Shown piece by piece: positions 33,365-43,400 of a stretch of 64,000 bases of DNA. A model generated the notes under the pieces. The model was not told where the DNA came from. It searched no databases and saw nothing but the letters and a program-made list of their open reading frames with translations. The DNA is from Variovorax sp. dw_308 (lineage in GTDB: Bacteria; Pseudomonadota; Gammaproteobacteria; Burkholderiales; Burkholderiaceae_C), in NCBI RefSeq assembly GCF_019207085.1, contig NZ_JAATOM010000018.1, positions 62,001 through 126,000 on the forward strand, written 5' to 3'. The translations under genes and the position numbers were made by a program. Position 1 is the first letter of the stretch. Each line of letters starts with the position of its first letter.

Positions 33365-34444
33365 TCAGCCGGCTTCGCGTGTCGCGATCTCGGCCTGTTG
33401 CCACGCCAGTAACGCCAGCGGCTCGACGTTCGTCGCCATTTCGACGGCGCGTGCAGACGATGCGGTCCCGCGCAGCAGGCGCCCCTTGATGCCATGCAGG
33501 ATGGCCGCGAGGCGGAACATGTTGAACGCGATGTAGAAGGCGTAGCCGGGAATGCCATTCCGCCCGGTGCGCCTTGCGTAGGCCGCGATGTAGTCGGCTT
33601 CCGAAGGCAGGCCGAGCAATGCAAGGTCCTCGCCAAGCAGGCCGTTCATGATCGAGGGCGGCAGCCGGTACATCATCGCGTGATAACTGAAATCCGCGAG
33701 AGGGTGCCCCAGCGTCGAGAGTTCCCAATCCAGCACCGCCAGGACGCGCGGTTCGGTCGGGTGGAAGATCATGTTGTCGCAGCGGAAGTCGCCGTGGGAG
33801 ATCGCGGTCTCGTCGCCCGCGGGAACATTCTGAGGCAGCCATTCGACCAATCGGTCCATGTTCGGATCGCGGCCTGCAAGTGCGTCGTCCCGATACTGGC
33901 CGGACCAGCGCGCGATCTGCCGCTCGAAATACCCGCCCGCGCGGCCGTAGTCGGCCAGGCCGATCGTTGCTGGATCAATGCCATGCAGGCAGGCGATCGT
34001 TTCGTTCATGGCATCGAAATAGGCCGCGCGCTCGGGAGCGGGCACTTCCGGCAGGCGCGGATTCCAGAACACGCGTCCTTCTACGTGATCCATCACGTAG
34101 AACTCGGTACCGATCACGCCGCGATCCAGGCACAAGGCGTGCACCCACGGCACGGGAAAATCCACTTCCCGTAGGGCGGCCAGCGCGCGGTACTCCCGAT
34201 CGATCGCATGGGCGCCCTTGAGCAGGTCACCTGGCGGCTTGCGCCGGAGCACGTAGCTGCAGCGAGCCGTGTCGACACGATAGGTCGGGTTCGATTGCCC
34301 GCCCTTGAACTGGCTGACCTGCGGCGTTCCGACGTCGTCATCGACATTCGCAAGCAGCCATTGCGTCAGGCGCTGCTCGTCGAAGCGAAAGGCTTCTCGC
34401 ACGGGCTCGGCGTCCGGCGCCAGCGCGCAATCGTCGCGCTTCAT
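33365..34444 (-). CDS. Phosphotransferase family protein (APH-like, ACAD10/11 kinase type)
   Basis: A 359-residue kinase-like protein. FKGGQSNPTYRV forms the glycine-rich loop, YVLRRKPPG holds the catalytic lysine, ISHGDFRCDNMIF is the Brenner motif with the catalytic Asp, and VLDWELSTLGHPLAD is the metal-binding motif. Proteins of this group phosphorylate hydroxyacyl-CoAs, preparing them for elimination by the partner acyl-CoA dehydrogenase. Start at 34444 overlaps the dioxygenase stop by 4 bp, choosing it over the longer frame from 34564. Confidence 0.9.
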   Translation of the reverse strand: MKRDDCALAPDAEPVREAFRFDEQRLTQWLLANVDDDVGTPQVSQFKGGQSNPTYRVDTARCSYVLRRKPPGDLLKGAHAIDREYRALAALREVDFPVPWVHALCLDRGVIGTEFYVMDHVEGRVFWNPRLPEVPAPERAAYFDAMNETIACLHGIDPATIGLADYGRAGGYFERQIARWSGQYRDDALAGRDPNMDRLVEWLPQNVPAGDETAISHGDFRCDNMIFHPTEPRVLAVLDWELSTLGHPLADFSYHAMMYRLPPSIMNGLLGEDLALLGLPSEADYIAAYARRTGRNGIPGYAFYIAFNMFRLAAILHGIKGRLLRGTASSARAVEMATNVEPLALLAWQQAEIATREAG

Positions 34445-35244
34445 TGCGGCGCTTCGCCTTCCATGGTGATGCGGTTGAGCACCCGCTCGGCTTCGCCATA
34501 GTCGTGAATGGCGTAGTGCATGGTGCATCGGTTGTCCCACATCACGACATCGCCTTGTTGCCACATGTGGCGATAGACGTTGTCCGGGTTCGTCGAGTGC
34601 TCGTACAGGAAGTCCAGCAGCGGCCGGCTTTCCTCGTCGGTCATGCCCTCGATGAGTTGCGCCGTCTCGCGGTGACCCACGTAGAGCGCCTTGCGCCCGG
34701 TCTCCGGATGGGTGCGCACCAGCGGATGCACGGCGGTCGGCAGGCTGGCCGCGTCAGCGCCCATCATGCGGCCCAGGCGCAGTCCGACGAACTTCACGCG
34801 CAGTCCTGCGAGCATGCGCTTCATCGTGGGCGACAGCCGTTCGTAGGCCAGGGACTGATTGCACCACATGGTGTCACCACCGTTGGGAACGGTCACGGCC
34901 GACAAGATCGAGATCTTCGGCGGGACCGGCGTGTAGCACGAGTCGTAGTGCCATGCCTCGGTCGACGCGGTCGCCTTGGGGATCTTGGTGACCTGCACGA
35001 TCTCGGGATGACCGTCCAGGTGCTTGAGCAGCGGGTTGGTGTTCAACGGCTTGCCCCAGCGCCGGCCGAATTCGACCTGGGCTGCCGGCGTCAATTGCTG
35101 GCCGCGATAGATCAGCACGCAATGCGCGAGGAAGGCTTCGTGCAATTCGGCGAATGTTGCCTCGTCGATGGGACCGTTCAGGTCGACGCCTTCGACGCTG
35201 GCGCCAATGGAGCCGGTCAGTGGTGTTACTTTGAGCTTGGTCAT
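34441..35244 (-). CDS. TauD/TfdA family dioxygenase
   Basis: A 267-residue Fe(II)/2-oxoglutarate dioxygenase. The metal site is H-x-D in EAWHYDSCYTP and the distal His is in RCTMHYAIHDYG, followed by the RVLNRITMEG strand with the 2-oxoglutarate arginine. WQQGDVVMWDN is typical of the family. Length fits taurine/2,4-D dioxygenases, but the actual substrate is unknown. It is translationally coupled to the APH-like gene. Confidence 0.92.
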   Translation of the reverse strand: MTKLKVTPLTGSIGASVEGVDLNGPIDEATFAELHEAFLAHCVLIYRGQQLTPAAQVEFGRRWGKPLNTNPLLKHLDGHPEIVQVTKIPKATASTEAWHYDSCYTPVPPKISILSAVTVPNGGDTMWCNQSLAYERLSPTMKRMLAGLRVKFVGLRLGRMMGADAASLPTAVHPLVRTHPETGRKALYVGHRETAQLIEGMTDEESRPLLDFLYEHSTNPDNVYRHMWQQGDVVMWDNRCTMHYAIHDYGEAERVLNRITMEGEAPQ

Positions 35245-35262
35245 CTGGTCTCCTGGTCTGTG

Positions 35263-36234
35263 TCAATCAATGGTCAGAACGATCTTTCCGAAGTGTTGGG
35301 CTTGCATCATGTAGGCGTGAGCTGCATGGATGTCGTCCAGCGCAAAATTGCTGTCGATGGCCCAGCGGACGCGACCCTCCTTCAGGAAGGGCAGCATGTC
35401 GCGCGCGCAGGCCTGCACGCACTGGAGTCGCTCCTGCTCGGAGCGTGTGCGGAAGGTGACGCCGATCAGCTTCAGGCGCTTGAGCCATAGCTGTTCCAGG
35501 TCGAGCTGTGCTTCTCGTCCGCCCAGTCTGGCAACGTTCACGTAGCGTCCGCCGACCGCCATGCTCTTGACGTTGGCTTCGAACACCGGTGCGCCGACCA
35601 GGTCGATGATTACGTCGACGCCGCGCTTCTCGGTTGTGGACATGACCTTCTCGACCTGCGACTCACGCGACGAATCGATGCCCACGTCGACGCCGAACTC
35701 CGCGAGGCGCGCAAGTTTTTCCGCCGAGCGGGACATCGCCATGACGGGGCGGGCCTGCCACAGCGACGCGATCTGCAAGGCTGCCCAGGCCACGCCACCG
35801 GATGCGCCGTTGACAAGGATCGACTCGCCCGGCTGCAACTGCCCATTGGTGATTACCGCATCGTGCGCGGTAATGAATGCATTAGGAAACGACGCCGCCT
35901 CGGTCCAGGAGATCGTCGAAGGCACCGGCATGATGGCCAGCGGATCTGCAAGGACGTACTGCGCCTGGCACTCGCGACCATGTCCCATGACACGGTCGCC
36001 CTCGCGCCATGCAGTGACTTCGCTGCCCACTTCGGCGACTTCGCCAGCGAACTCCACGCCGACTGTCATCGCGTCGCCGCTGCGCTTGTCCTTGGCCTGT
36101 GTGATTTCGCCCCGGTTGAGCCCGGATGCGCGTACGCGCACGAGCACCTGTCGGGGACCGACCGTGGGCCTGGCGATCTCTTGCACTTCGATGCGCCCCC
36201 CATCGGGGTGTGGAATGACTCTGACTGCTTTCAT
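35263..36234 (-). CDS. MDR/zinc-type quinone oxidoreductase
   Basis: A 323-residue medium-chain dehydrogenase/reductase. MKAVRVIPHPDGGRIEVQEI starts the GroES-like domain, VNGASGGVAWAALQIA is the cofactor-binding motif, and the protein lacks the structural zinc cysteines, as quinone oxidoreductases do. The start at 36234 is preceded by GGAG-like AGAAATT; the frame extending to 36384 has no matching homology. It stands 18 bp upstream of the TauD-type gene. Confidence 0.9.
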   Translation of the reverse strand: MKAVRVIPHPDGGRIEVQEIARPTVGPRQVLVRVRASGLNRGEITQAKDKRSGDAMTVGVEFAGEVAEVGSEVTAWREGDRVMGHGRECQAQYVLADPLAIMPVPSTISWTEAASFPNAFITAHDAVITNGQLQPGESILVNGASGGVAWAALQIASLWQARPVMAMSRSAEKLARLAEFGVDVGIDSSRESQVEKVMSTTEKRGVDVIIDLVGAPVFEANVKSMAVGGRYVNVARLGGREAQLDLEQLWLKRLKLIGVTFRTRSEQERLQCVQACARDMLPFLKEGRVRWAIDSNFALDDIHAAHAYMMQAQHFGKIVLTID

Positions 36235-36265
36235 GAATTTCTCCGAGTGCTGTGGGTTGCCGGCA

Positions 36266-36628
36266 TCACGCGGCGCGCGTGCTGGCGCGAATCGATTCGA
36301 GCAGCGACAGGGCCCGCTGTGCAGCTTCTCTGCCGCCCGCCTGCGCGCCTCGCACATAGGCAGGGCGCATGTCTTCGATGGCACCGAGCGCAGCGACCGC
36401 CTGCGGGTCGGCCACGCTCAGCCGACGCAACTCGTTCACGACGAGCAGGTAGGTGTGCATGACGTCTTGCGCGGGCGGCGTCGCGCCGAGCCGGTGCAGA
36501 TGGGCATTGAGCCAATGCGAGCCGGCGAGCATTGCCGCCTCGATGATGATTTCGTGATCTTCCGGACCGCACTTGCGCAAGGATTTCTCGATGCGCAGTG
36601 CTGCCTCTTCATGTTCGTGGGGCTTCAT
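36266..36628 (-). CDS. Small helical protein, paralogue of its upstream neighbour
   Basis: A 120-residue, probably all-helical protein with no assigned family. EDHEIIIEAAMLAGSHWLNA then HLHRLGATPP matches the neighbour's DDFELWFWATMLSGTHAVNA then ALHHCGVTQP at conserved spacing, so the two are related. It starts 3 bp before the neighbour's stop region (gap 3 bp), in the same operon. The fold recalls HEPN-like or subunit proteins, but this is speculation. A role as a small subunit of a pathway enzyme is possible. Confidence 0.7.
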   Translation of the reverse strand: MKPHEHEEAALRIEKSLRKCGPEDHEIIIEAAMLAGSHWLNAHLHRLGATPPAQDVMHTYLLVVNELRRLSVADPQAVAALGAIEDMRPAYVRGAQAGGREAAQRALSLLESIRASTRAA

Positions 36629-36631
36629 GCC

Positions 36632-37081
36632 TTACTCCGACGGACAGCGGTGGTTCATGATGGCCAGGCATTCGGCGAAGGCCTGCTCGCATGCGTCGAC
36701 GATCTCCCGCGTTGGCTTGCAGCCTTCGCGCACACAGGGATCGCGGTGCGCTTCGATGCGCTCCATCGCATGCATCATTTGGGTGACGTCCTCGGGCACC
36801 GGCGCCTCGATGACCGGACGCCCGACGTGCAGGATGTCGCCCAGCGCACCGAACCGCGGCACCAGGCCGCCATCGGCCTGCGGCATCAGATAGACACCCG
36901 GCTGCATTGCGTAGGCCTCCACCGGCTGCGTCACTCCGCAGTGGTGGAGTGCGGCATTGACCGCATGGGTGCCCGACAGCATGGTCGCCCAGAACCACAG
37001 CTCGAAATCATCCAGCGGGTCGAGCCGATCGCGCAGCTGGTTGAGCTTCCTTATCTTGTCCAAGTGACCTGAGATCTTCAT
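36632..37081 (-). CDS. Small helical protein, first gene of the minus-strand operon
   Basis: A 149-residue protein of unknown function, starting MKISGHLDKIRKLNQLRDRL. The DDFELWFWATMLSGTHAVNA segment is shared with the next gene. It contains a Cys-bearing CVREGC loop and ends HRCPSE. It is first in the eight-gene minus-strand operon, with its promoter next to the palindrome at 37140. Start chosen at the ATG complementary to 37079-37081, over one 27 bp upstream. Confidence 0.7.
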   Translation of the reverse strand: MKISGHLDKIRKLNQLRDRLDPLDDFELWFWATMLSGTHAVNAALHHCGVTQPVEAYAMQPGVYLMPQADGGLVPRFGALGDILHVGRPVIEAPVPEDVTQMMHAMERIEAHRDPCVREGCKPTREIVDACEQAFAECLAIMNHRCPSE

Positions 37082-37139
37082 GAGAGTTTGCCTTCGACGA
37101 TGCGGCAACTGTAGTTGGCGTGTGAGTTCGAGTCAACAA

Positions 37140-37153
37140 GTCCTATATAGGAC
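37140..37153. promoter_or_regulatory. Perfect palindrome, putative GntR operator
   Basis: GTCCTATATAGGAC is a perfect 14-bp dyad in the divergent promoter between the two catabolic operons, 59 bp upstream of the minus-strand start. It shares its half-site with the site at 37220-37231. Likely target of the GntR regulator encoded at 38704. Confidence 0.7.
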
Positions 37154-37219
37154 AACTACCTAGGAGTTCTCTCAAGTTCCTTCTTGCACAGTGGAGATGC
37201 ACTGCTTATAGTTGCCATG

Positions 37220-37231
37220 TCCTATACAGGA
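37220..37231. promoter_or_regulatory. Second operator copy overlapping the ribosome-binding site
   Basis: TCCTATACAGGA differs from the centre of the 37140 palindrome at one position. Its right half contains AGGAG, the ribosome-binding site of the UxaA small-subunit gene starting at 37239. A regulator bound here would sit at the transcription start region of the plus operon. Centres of the two sites are 79 bp apart. Confidence 0.65.
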
Positions 37232-37238
37232 GTCAAAT

Positions 37239-37544
37239 ATGCCAAGAAGCATCACCCTTCATCCCGCCGACAACGTCGCAACCTTGATCGATCCCGCTCG
37301 CGAAGGCGACACGTGCTTCCTGCAGGGCGAGGGTTCAGGTCAGGTCGTCGCGCGGCAGGACGTCGCGTTCGGCCACAAGATCTGCATATCGCCGATCCCC
37401 TTGGGGGCCAACGTGCTCAAGTACGGGCAAGTCATCGGTCGTGCCACGCGGGCCATCGCTCCCGGAGAACACGCGCACGTCCACAACTTCGATTCCGCTC
37501 GCGCTCGCGGCGATCTGGAAGAACGCCAGGAAACCCAACCATGA
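37239..37544 (+). CDS. UxaA-family dehydratase/lyase small subunit (SAF domain)
   Basis: A 101-residue SAF-domain protein that pairs with the following large subunit; in single-chain altronate/galactarate dehydratases this domain is the N-terminal part. LHPADNVATLIDPA and GHKICISPIPLGANVLKYGQ then IGRATRAIAPGEHAHVHNF are family hallmarks. Start at 37239 follows AGGAG; ATGA overlaps the large subunit. Split subunits also occur in sulfolactate lyases (SuyAB). Confidence 0.9.
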   Translation: MPRSITLHPADNVATLIDPAREGDTCFLQGEGSGQVVARQDVAFGHKICISPIPLGANVLKYGQVIGRATRAIAPGEHAHVHNFDSARARGDLEERQETQP

Positions 37545-38695
37545 CCAAGACATTTCTCGGCTATCGGCGCAATCACGGCGCCGCAGGCGTGCGCAACTGG
37601 ATCGCCGTGATCTCGGTGATGGACAACTGCAATCCGGCGACGCGCGCGATCTCGCAGGCTGTGGGCGGAACCCTTCCCGTCACCACGCTGTTCGTGCGCG
37701 GCCAGTTCGGGGCCGATCTCGAGTTCGCGCTCGATTCGCTGGCAGGACTGGGGCGCAATCCCAACATCGCGGGCGTTCTCCTGGTGGGACTCGAAGAGTC
37801 GTCGACCGAAGAAGTCGCCCGTCGCATCCGTCCCACCGGCAAGCCCGTGGAGGTCGTGCACCTGCAGCCGAATGGCACGATCGAGTGCGTCGCGCAGGGA
37901 ACGCGCCGGGCTGCACGCCTGGTGCTGCAGGCCTCGCAGATGAGGCGCGAGCCGTGCCCGATGTCGGACCTCGTGATGGGTGTCGAGTGCGGCGGCTCCG
38001 ACACCACGTCTGGCCTGAGCTGCAACCCGACCATTGGACGCGTGGCCGATCGGCTGGTCGAGGCCGGCGGTACGGTCATCATCTCGGAGACCTCCGAGTT
38101 CATTGGTGCCGAGCATCTGTTCGCGGCCCGCGCGGTGGACGCCACCGTCAAGAAGGCCTTCCTGGATGCCGTGAAGGGCATGGAAACCATGGCCGTCGAG
38201 CGCGGCGTCAACATGCGCGACTCGCAGCCCGCGCCCGACAACAAGAAGGGCGGCCTCACCACCGTCGAGGAGAAGGCGCTGGGTGCACTGGCCAAGGCCG
38301 GCAAGAGCGCGCTCGTGGGCGTGCTGAGCTACGGCCAGCCCCCAGCGCGCAAGGGGCTGCACTTCATGGACGCGCCCTCGGGTGCTGTCGAGAACCTGAC
38401 GGGTTTCGCCGTCAGCGGCTGCCAGCTGATCTGCTTCGGCACGGGTGTCGGCAACCCGATCGGCAACATGGTGGCGCCCACGATCAAGATCTGCGGCAAC
38501 GTCAACACCGTGAATTCGATGCGCGACAACATTGATTTCGACGTCAGCGCAATCTTCGAGTCCTCGGCCCGGATCGCGGACCTGGGCGACCAGCTCTACG
38601 ACTACGTGGCGGAGGTCGGATCAGGCACCCGCATCACCAGCGAGATCCTGAACATCCGGGAAACGGCGGTCAGCCGGTTCGAACGCAGCCTTTGA
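37541..38695 (+). CDS. UxaA-family dehydratase/lyase large subunit
   Basis: A 384-residue subunit with the family opening GYRRNHGAAGVRNWIAVISV, Cys-containing VMDNCNPATR, MGVECGGSDTTSGL, and GTGVGNPIGNMVAPTIKICG near the end, which supplies iron-binding residues. These enzymes remove water (sugar acids) or sulfite (sulfolactate) from hydroxy acids. The neighbouring Ldh-family dehydrogenase and TauD-type dioxygenase keep both options open. Coupled to the small subunit by ATGA and followed by GntR after 8 bp. Confidence 0.88.
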   Translation: MTKTFLGYRRNHGAAGVRNWIAVISVMDNCNPATRAISQAVGGTLPVTTLFVRGQFGADLEFALDSLAGLGRNPNIAGVLLVGLEESSTEEVARRIRPTGKPVEVVHLQPNGTIECVAQGTRRAARLVLQASQMRREPCPMSDLVMGVECGGSDTTSGLSCNPTIGRVADRLVEAGGTVIISETSEFIGAEHLFAARAVDATVKKAFLDAVKGMETMAVERGVNMRDSQPAPDNKKGGLTTVEEKALGALAKAGKSALVGVLSYGQPPARKGLHFMDAPSGAVENLTGFAVSGCQLICFGTGVGNPIGNMVAPTIKICGNVNTVNSMRDNIDFDVSAIFESSARIADLGDQLYDYVAEVGSGTRITSEILNIRETAVSRFERSL

Positions 38696-38703
38696 ACTCC
38701 ACC

Positions 38704-39393
38704 ATGACCAAGCTTGAACGCGTCTCCGACGCCATCATCGAAGCCATCGAATCGGGCGCACTGCGCGAGGGCGATCGCCTGCCGTCCGAGGAGGAGTTCG
38801 CCGCACAGCACAGCGTGAGCGTGGGCACCATGCAGAAGGCGCTGGCGCGACTGGCACACGCGGGCCTCATTCGGCGCGAGCATGGGCGCGGGACCTTCAT
38901 CTCGGGAAACAAGGTGGCCCCGGCCGACGTGCGACACCTGCGATTCCTCGACGAGCAAGGCCATCCGCTCACGTCCTACGTCCACGCGAATGGCATCAAG
39001 CGCATGAAGCGCAAGGGACCCTGGTCGGATTTCCTCGAAGGCGAAACTTTCGTGCGCATCGATCGCACCATCAACGTCGGCGGCAAGTTCGACCTCAGCA
39101 GCGAATTCTGGTTGCGCGAGGAAGATTTCGAAAAGCTCGGGGTGGAGCGCCAGGATCTGGAAAGCAATCTGCGCGAACTGCTTCTGCAACGACTGGCCCT
39201 TCCGACGCTGCGGGTGGATCAATGGATCCGCTTTGCGCCGCCCACCGCCGCTGCGATCCGCTCGCTCGACCTGGACCCGGAGCAGCCGAGCTTCCTGATG
39301 GAACTGCGCGGCTACACGCTCAGCGACAAGCCCCTGTACTACCAGGTCGTCTGCGGCGGGCCCTTCTCCGAGCGACTGGTGATCGTTCGCTAG
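38704..39393 (+). CDS. GntR-family regulator with UTRA-like domain
   Basis: A 229-residue regulator. Winged HTH at about residues 5-70 (SDAIIEAIESGALREGDRLP, SVGTMQKALARLAHAG, RREHGRGTFISG), then a ligand-binding domain. ATG at 38704 is used; a TTG at 38692 overlapping the UxaA stop is an alternative. It is embedded in the operon it probably controls, with palindromic sites at 37140 and 37220. Confidence 0.88.
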   Translation: MTKLERVSDAIIEAIESGALREGDRLPSEEEFAAQHSVSVGTMQKALARLAHAGLIRREHGRGTFISGNKVAPADVRHLRFLDEQGHPLTSYVHANGIKRMKRKGPWSDFLEGETFVRIDRTINVGGKFDLSSEFWLREEDFEKLGVERQDLESNLRELLLQRLALPTLRVDQWIRFAPPTAAAIRSLDLDPEQPSFLMELRGYTLSDKPLYYQVVCGGPFSERLVIVR

Positions 39394-39415
39394 TTCCACA
39401 TCCCGATTGCACTTC

Positions 39416-40447
39416 ATGACGACCCGTTCCATCGAATCCCTGACGGATTGGACCGCCCAGATCCTGGAATCCTGCCAGGTCGCGCCGGACGACGCGCTGC
39501 TGGCAGCCCAATTGCTGGTGCGCAGCGAGTTGCGTGGATACGCGACCCACGGCATGACGCGCCTGCCATCCTATGTCGAGCGCCTGCTGGCCCAGGACTT
39601 CAATCCGCACGCGCGCTTGCAGCATCGCTCGTTCGCCGGCGGCGTCGTGCTCGACGCAGACGGTGCCATGGGCCAGATTGCGGGCGCGCACGCCGTGCGG
39701 CTCGGGTTGCAGGCGCTCGAGCACAGCGCCAGTGTTCTGGTGGCCGTCCAGTCCTGCGGTCATATGGGCGCGCTGGGAGTCTACGCGCTGCTGGCGGCCG
39801 AAGCCGGCGCGATGTGCCTGGTCGGGCAACGCACGCCGCCACTGCTCGCAATGGAAGGCTTCGCCGGCGCGGCGATCGGCCACAACCCGATCGCGTTCGG
39901 TTGCCCCGCACAGGGCGAGCCAGCCATTGTCTTCGACATCGCCTGCAGCGTCGCGGCGCGTGGGCATGTGCTGCTGGCCGATCGCGAAGGGCGCGACATT
40001 CCTGCGGGGTGGGCGCTCGATCCTCAAGGGCGCCCAACGACCGACCCCAAGGCGGCGCTGGCCGGCTCGCTGCTGCCCATGGGGGGGCACAAGGGCATCG
40101 GCATTGCGATGATGGTCGAGTGCCTGGCCGGCGCCCTGGCGGCCACCGCCGAATCCTTTGCGCCGGAATGGCAGCACGTGCCGGCTTCAGGTGCCATGGG
40201 CCGGCAAAGCGCCTTCGTCTGGATGGTCAAGCCGCAGGCCTTCGCACCGCAGCCGATGCTGGCCGACTACATGCACCAGTGGATCAACCATTACCGGGAT
40301 TGCGGTGGCGAGCACGCGCGCCTGCCGGGGCAGCGCGGTGCCGAACAGGAGCAGCGTGCGCACCACAAAGGCATCGAACTGCCTGAGAGCCTGACGCGCG
40401 AACTGATCGCACTCGGCACGCGTCGGCAATTGGCTTTTCCCGCCTGA
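39416..40447 (+). CDS. Ldh family oxidoreductase (malate/lactate/sulfolactate type)
   Basis: A 343-residue NAD(P)-dependent dehydrogenase of the Ldh_2 family. It shows RSELRGYATHGMTRLPSYVE near the start, then AVQSCGHMGALGVYA, GHNPIAFGCPA, and LPMGGHKGIGIAMMVE with the conserved GGHKG. Members reduce or oxidise 2-hydroxy acids such as malate, ureidoglycolate or sulfolactate. Start ATG at 39416 is chosen over a TTG at 39407. It follows GntR by 22 bp. Confidence 0.88.
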   Translation: MTTRSIESLTDWTAQILESCQVAPDDALLAAQLLVRSELRGYATHGMTRLPSYVERLLAQDFNPHARLQHRSFAGGVVLDADGAMGQIAGAHAVRLGLQALEHSASVLVAVQSCGHMGALGVYALLAAEAGAMCLVGQRTPPLLAMEGFAGAAIGHNPIAFGCPAQGEPAIVFDIACSVAARGHVLLADREGRDIPAGWALDPQGRPTTDPKAALAGSLLPMGGHKGIGIAMMVECLAGALAATAESFAPEWQHVPASGAMGRQSAFVWMVKPQAFAPQPMLADYMHQWINHYRDCGGEHARLPGQRGAEQEQRAHHKGIELPESLTRELIALGTRRQLAFPA

Positions 40448-40486
40448 GCTTCCATCCATACAAGACATGACCAGCGAGATCTCCCC

Positions 40487-43400
40487 ATGAACGCACCGGT
40501 ATCCAAACTGCATCTCGAAGCGCTCGAGAAAGTGACCCTCGACGATCGCTACACCCTGAACACCGGCCGCGCCTTCATGAGCGGCGTGCAGGCCTTGGTG
40601 CGGCTGCCGATGCTGCAACGCAGGCGCGATGCAAGCGCCGGCCACAACACCGCCGCATTCATTTCCGGCTACCGCGGCTCCCCGCTGGGCACCTACGACC
40701 AGGCACTGTGGCAGGCCAAGAAGCATCTTGCCGACAACCACGTGGTCTTCAAGCCCGGCGTCAACGAGGAGCTCGGCGTCACCGCCGTATGGGGGTCGCA
40801 ACAGCTGGAGTTCGATGCGGCGAGCAAGAACTACGACGGCGTGTTCGGCATCTGGTATGGCAAGGGGCCCGGCGTGGATCGCAGCGGCGACGCGCTCAAG
40901 CACGCCAACCTGGCCGGTACCGCGCCCCTGGGCGGTGTGATCGCACTGGCCGGCGACGACCACGTGTCCAAGAGCAGCACGCTGGCGCACCAGAGCGACC
41001 ATACCTTCATGGCCTGCGGACTGCCGGTGTTCTTTCCGTCGAACGTGCAGGACATTCTCGATCTCGGCGTGCATGCCTTCGCCATGAGCCGTTTCAGCGG
41101 ACTGTGGGCCGGCATGAAGACGGTGCAGGAGGTGGTGGAATCGGGCGCCTCGGTGCTGACCGATGCCGAGCGCGTGCGCACCGCGCTGCCAGAAGACTTC
41201 GCCATGCCCGAGGGCGGCATCCACATCCGATGGCCTGACGACCCACTGGGTGCCGAGGCGCGAATGATGGAATTCAAGTGGCCGGCTGCATTGGCCTACA
41301 TCCGGGCGAACCGGCTCAATCACAACGTGGTGGCGGGCCAGAACGACCGTCTGGGCCTCATTTCCAGTGGCAAGGCCTACAGCGACACCCGCCAGGCGTT
41401 GCTCGACCTGGGCTTGGACGACACGACATGCCGCGCGCTCGGCATCCGGGTGCACAAGGTCAACGTGGTATGGCCATTGGAGCCGGCAAGCGTGCGCGAG
41501 TTTGCCCACGGGTTGCGCGAAGTCCTGGTGGTCGAGGAGAAGCGCCCGATCATCGAGCAGCAACTCAAGGATGAGCTGTACCACTATCCGCCGCAGCATC
41601 GCCCCGTCGTGTTCGGAAAATACGACCATGCGGAAGGCGCCGGTGGCGAATGGAGTCACAGCCGGCCCGCCGAAAGCTGGCTGCTGCGCGCCAAGGCCGA
41701 CCTGTCGCCCGCACTGGTGGCAAAGGCCATCGCCCACCGTCTCAAGCTGCTGGGAGTGCCTGCCGACGTGGCTGCACGGATGGACGTGCGATTGGGGGAG
41801 ATCGAGGCGAAGCAGCGGTCGACCGCGCAAGGCGACAGCCGTGGTACCGACCGCCTTCCATGGTTCTGCCCCGGTTGCCCGCACAACACCAGCACACGCG
41901 TGCCGGAAGGCTCCATCGCCATGGCCGGCATCGGCTGCCACGGTATGGTGACGTGGATGGATCGCTCGACCACCTCCTGGACCCAAATGGGTGGCGAGGG
42001 AGTGCCCTGGATGGGGCAGGCGCCATTCAGCAAGCGCAAGCACATGTTCGCCAACCTGGGCGACGGCACTTACAACCACTCGGGCCTGCTCGCCGTGCGC
42101 CAGTCGATCAATGCCGGCGTCAACCTGACCTACAAGATCCTCTTCAACAGCGCCGTCGCCATGACCGGCGGCCAACCGGTGGACGGCGGCCAGCTCGACG
42201 TGCCGGCCATGTCGCGCGAACTGGCGGCCGAAGGTGCGCGCCAGATCGTCGTGGTGACCGACGAGCCCGCCAAGTACGAGGGCGTCACCAACCTGGCCCC
42301 GGGCGTGACCATCCGGCACCGCGACGAGCTCGACACCGTGCAGCGCGAGCTGCGCGAAGCGGAGGGCGTCACCGTGATCATCTATGACCAGGCATGCGCG
42401 ACCAAGAAGCGTCGCGAGCGAAAGCGCGGCACGATGGTCGACCCGGCCAAGCGCGTGGTCATCAACGAGCTCGTGTGCGAAGGCTGCGGCGACTGCTCGG
42501 TGCAGAGCAACTGTCTCGCGGTGCAGCCGGTGGAAACTGAATTCGGTCGCAAGCGCAAGGTCAACCAGGACACCTGCAACAAGGATTTCTCCTGCGTCAA
42601 GGGCTTTTGCCCGAGCTTCGTGACGGTGGAAGGCGGCCAGCTCAAGAAGCCGGTCGCCGCTGCCAAGGGCAAGGCTGCCGTTCCTGACGCCATCCCCATG
42701 CCCGAGCTGCCGGACGCCACCACGCCTCGACGCATCGTGGTGGCGGGCATCGGCGGCACGGGCATCGTGACCATCGGCGGCGTGCTCGGCATGGCCGCGC
42801 ACCTGGAAGGCAAGGGCGTGATCACGCAGGATGCCACCGGCATGGCGCAGATGGGTGGTGCGACCTGGAGCCATATCCAGATTGCCGCCAGCCCGGACGC
42901 GCTGCATGCCAGCCGCGTCGACCTCGCCATGGCGGACCTGGTGATCGGCTGCGACATGGTGGTCGCCGCCAGCAAGACAACGCTGGCCACGATGTCGCGC
43001 GAACGGACCTTTGTGGTCCTGAACAGCCATCTCACGCCGACCGCGGCCTTCGTCAAGAACCCGGATTGGGATGCGCAGGCGGATCAGGCCGTTGCAAGGA
43101 TCGCCCAGGCCGTCGGCGAGGGCGCGCTGGCCAGCCTGCATGCCGAACAGGTGGCGACCCAATTGCTGGGCGCGTCGATCTACGCCAACCTGCTGCTGCT
43201 CGGCTATGCCTGGCAAAAGGGCAGGGTCCCTCTGTCCCATGCGGCGCTGATGCGCGCCATCGAACTCAATGCCCTGCAGGTGGAGAATAACAAGGCCGCC
43301 TTCGAATGGGGACGCCTGTGCGCACATGACCTGTCCAGGGTGCCGCTGCGGACAGCCGATGCCCAGGTGATCCAGTTCACGCGCAAGCCATCGGTGAGCG

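Noticed and set aside
37239..38695. Firm naming as sulfolactate lyase SuyAB or altronate dehydratase
   Set aside because: Both share this family and the sequence alone does not separate them.
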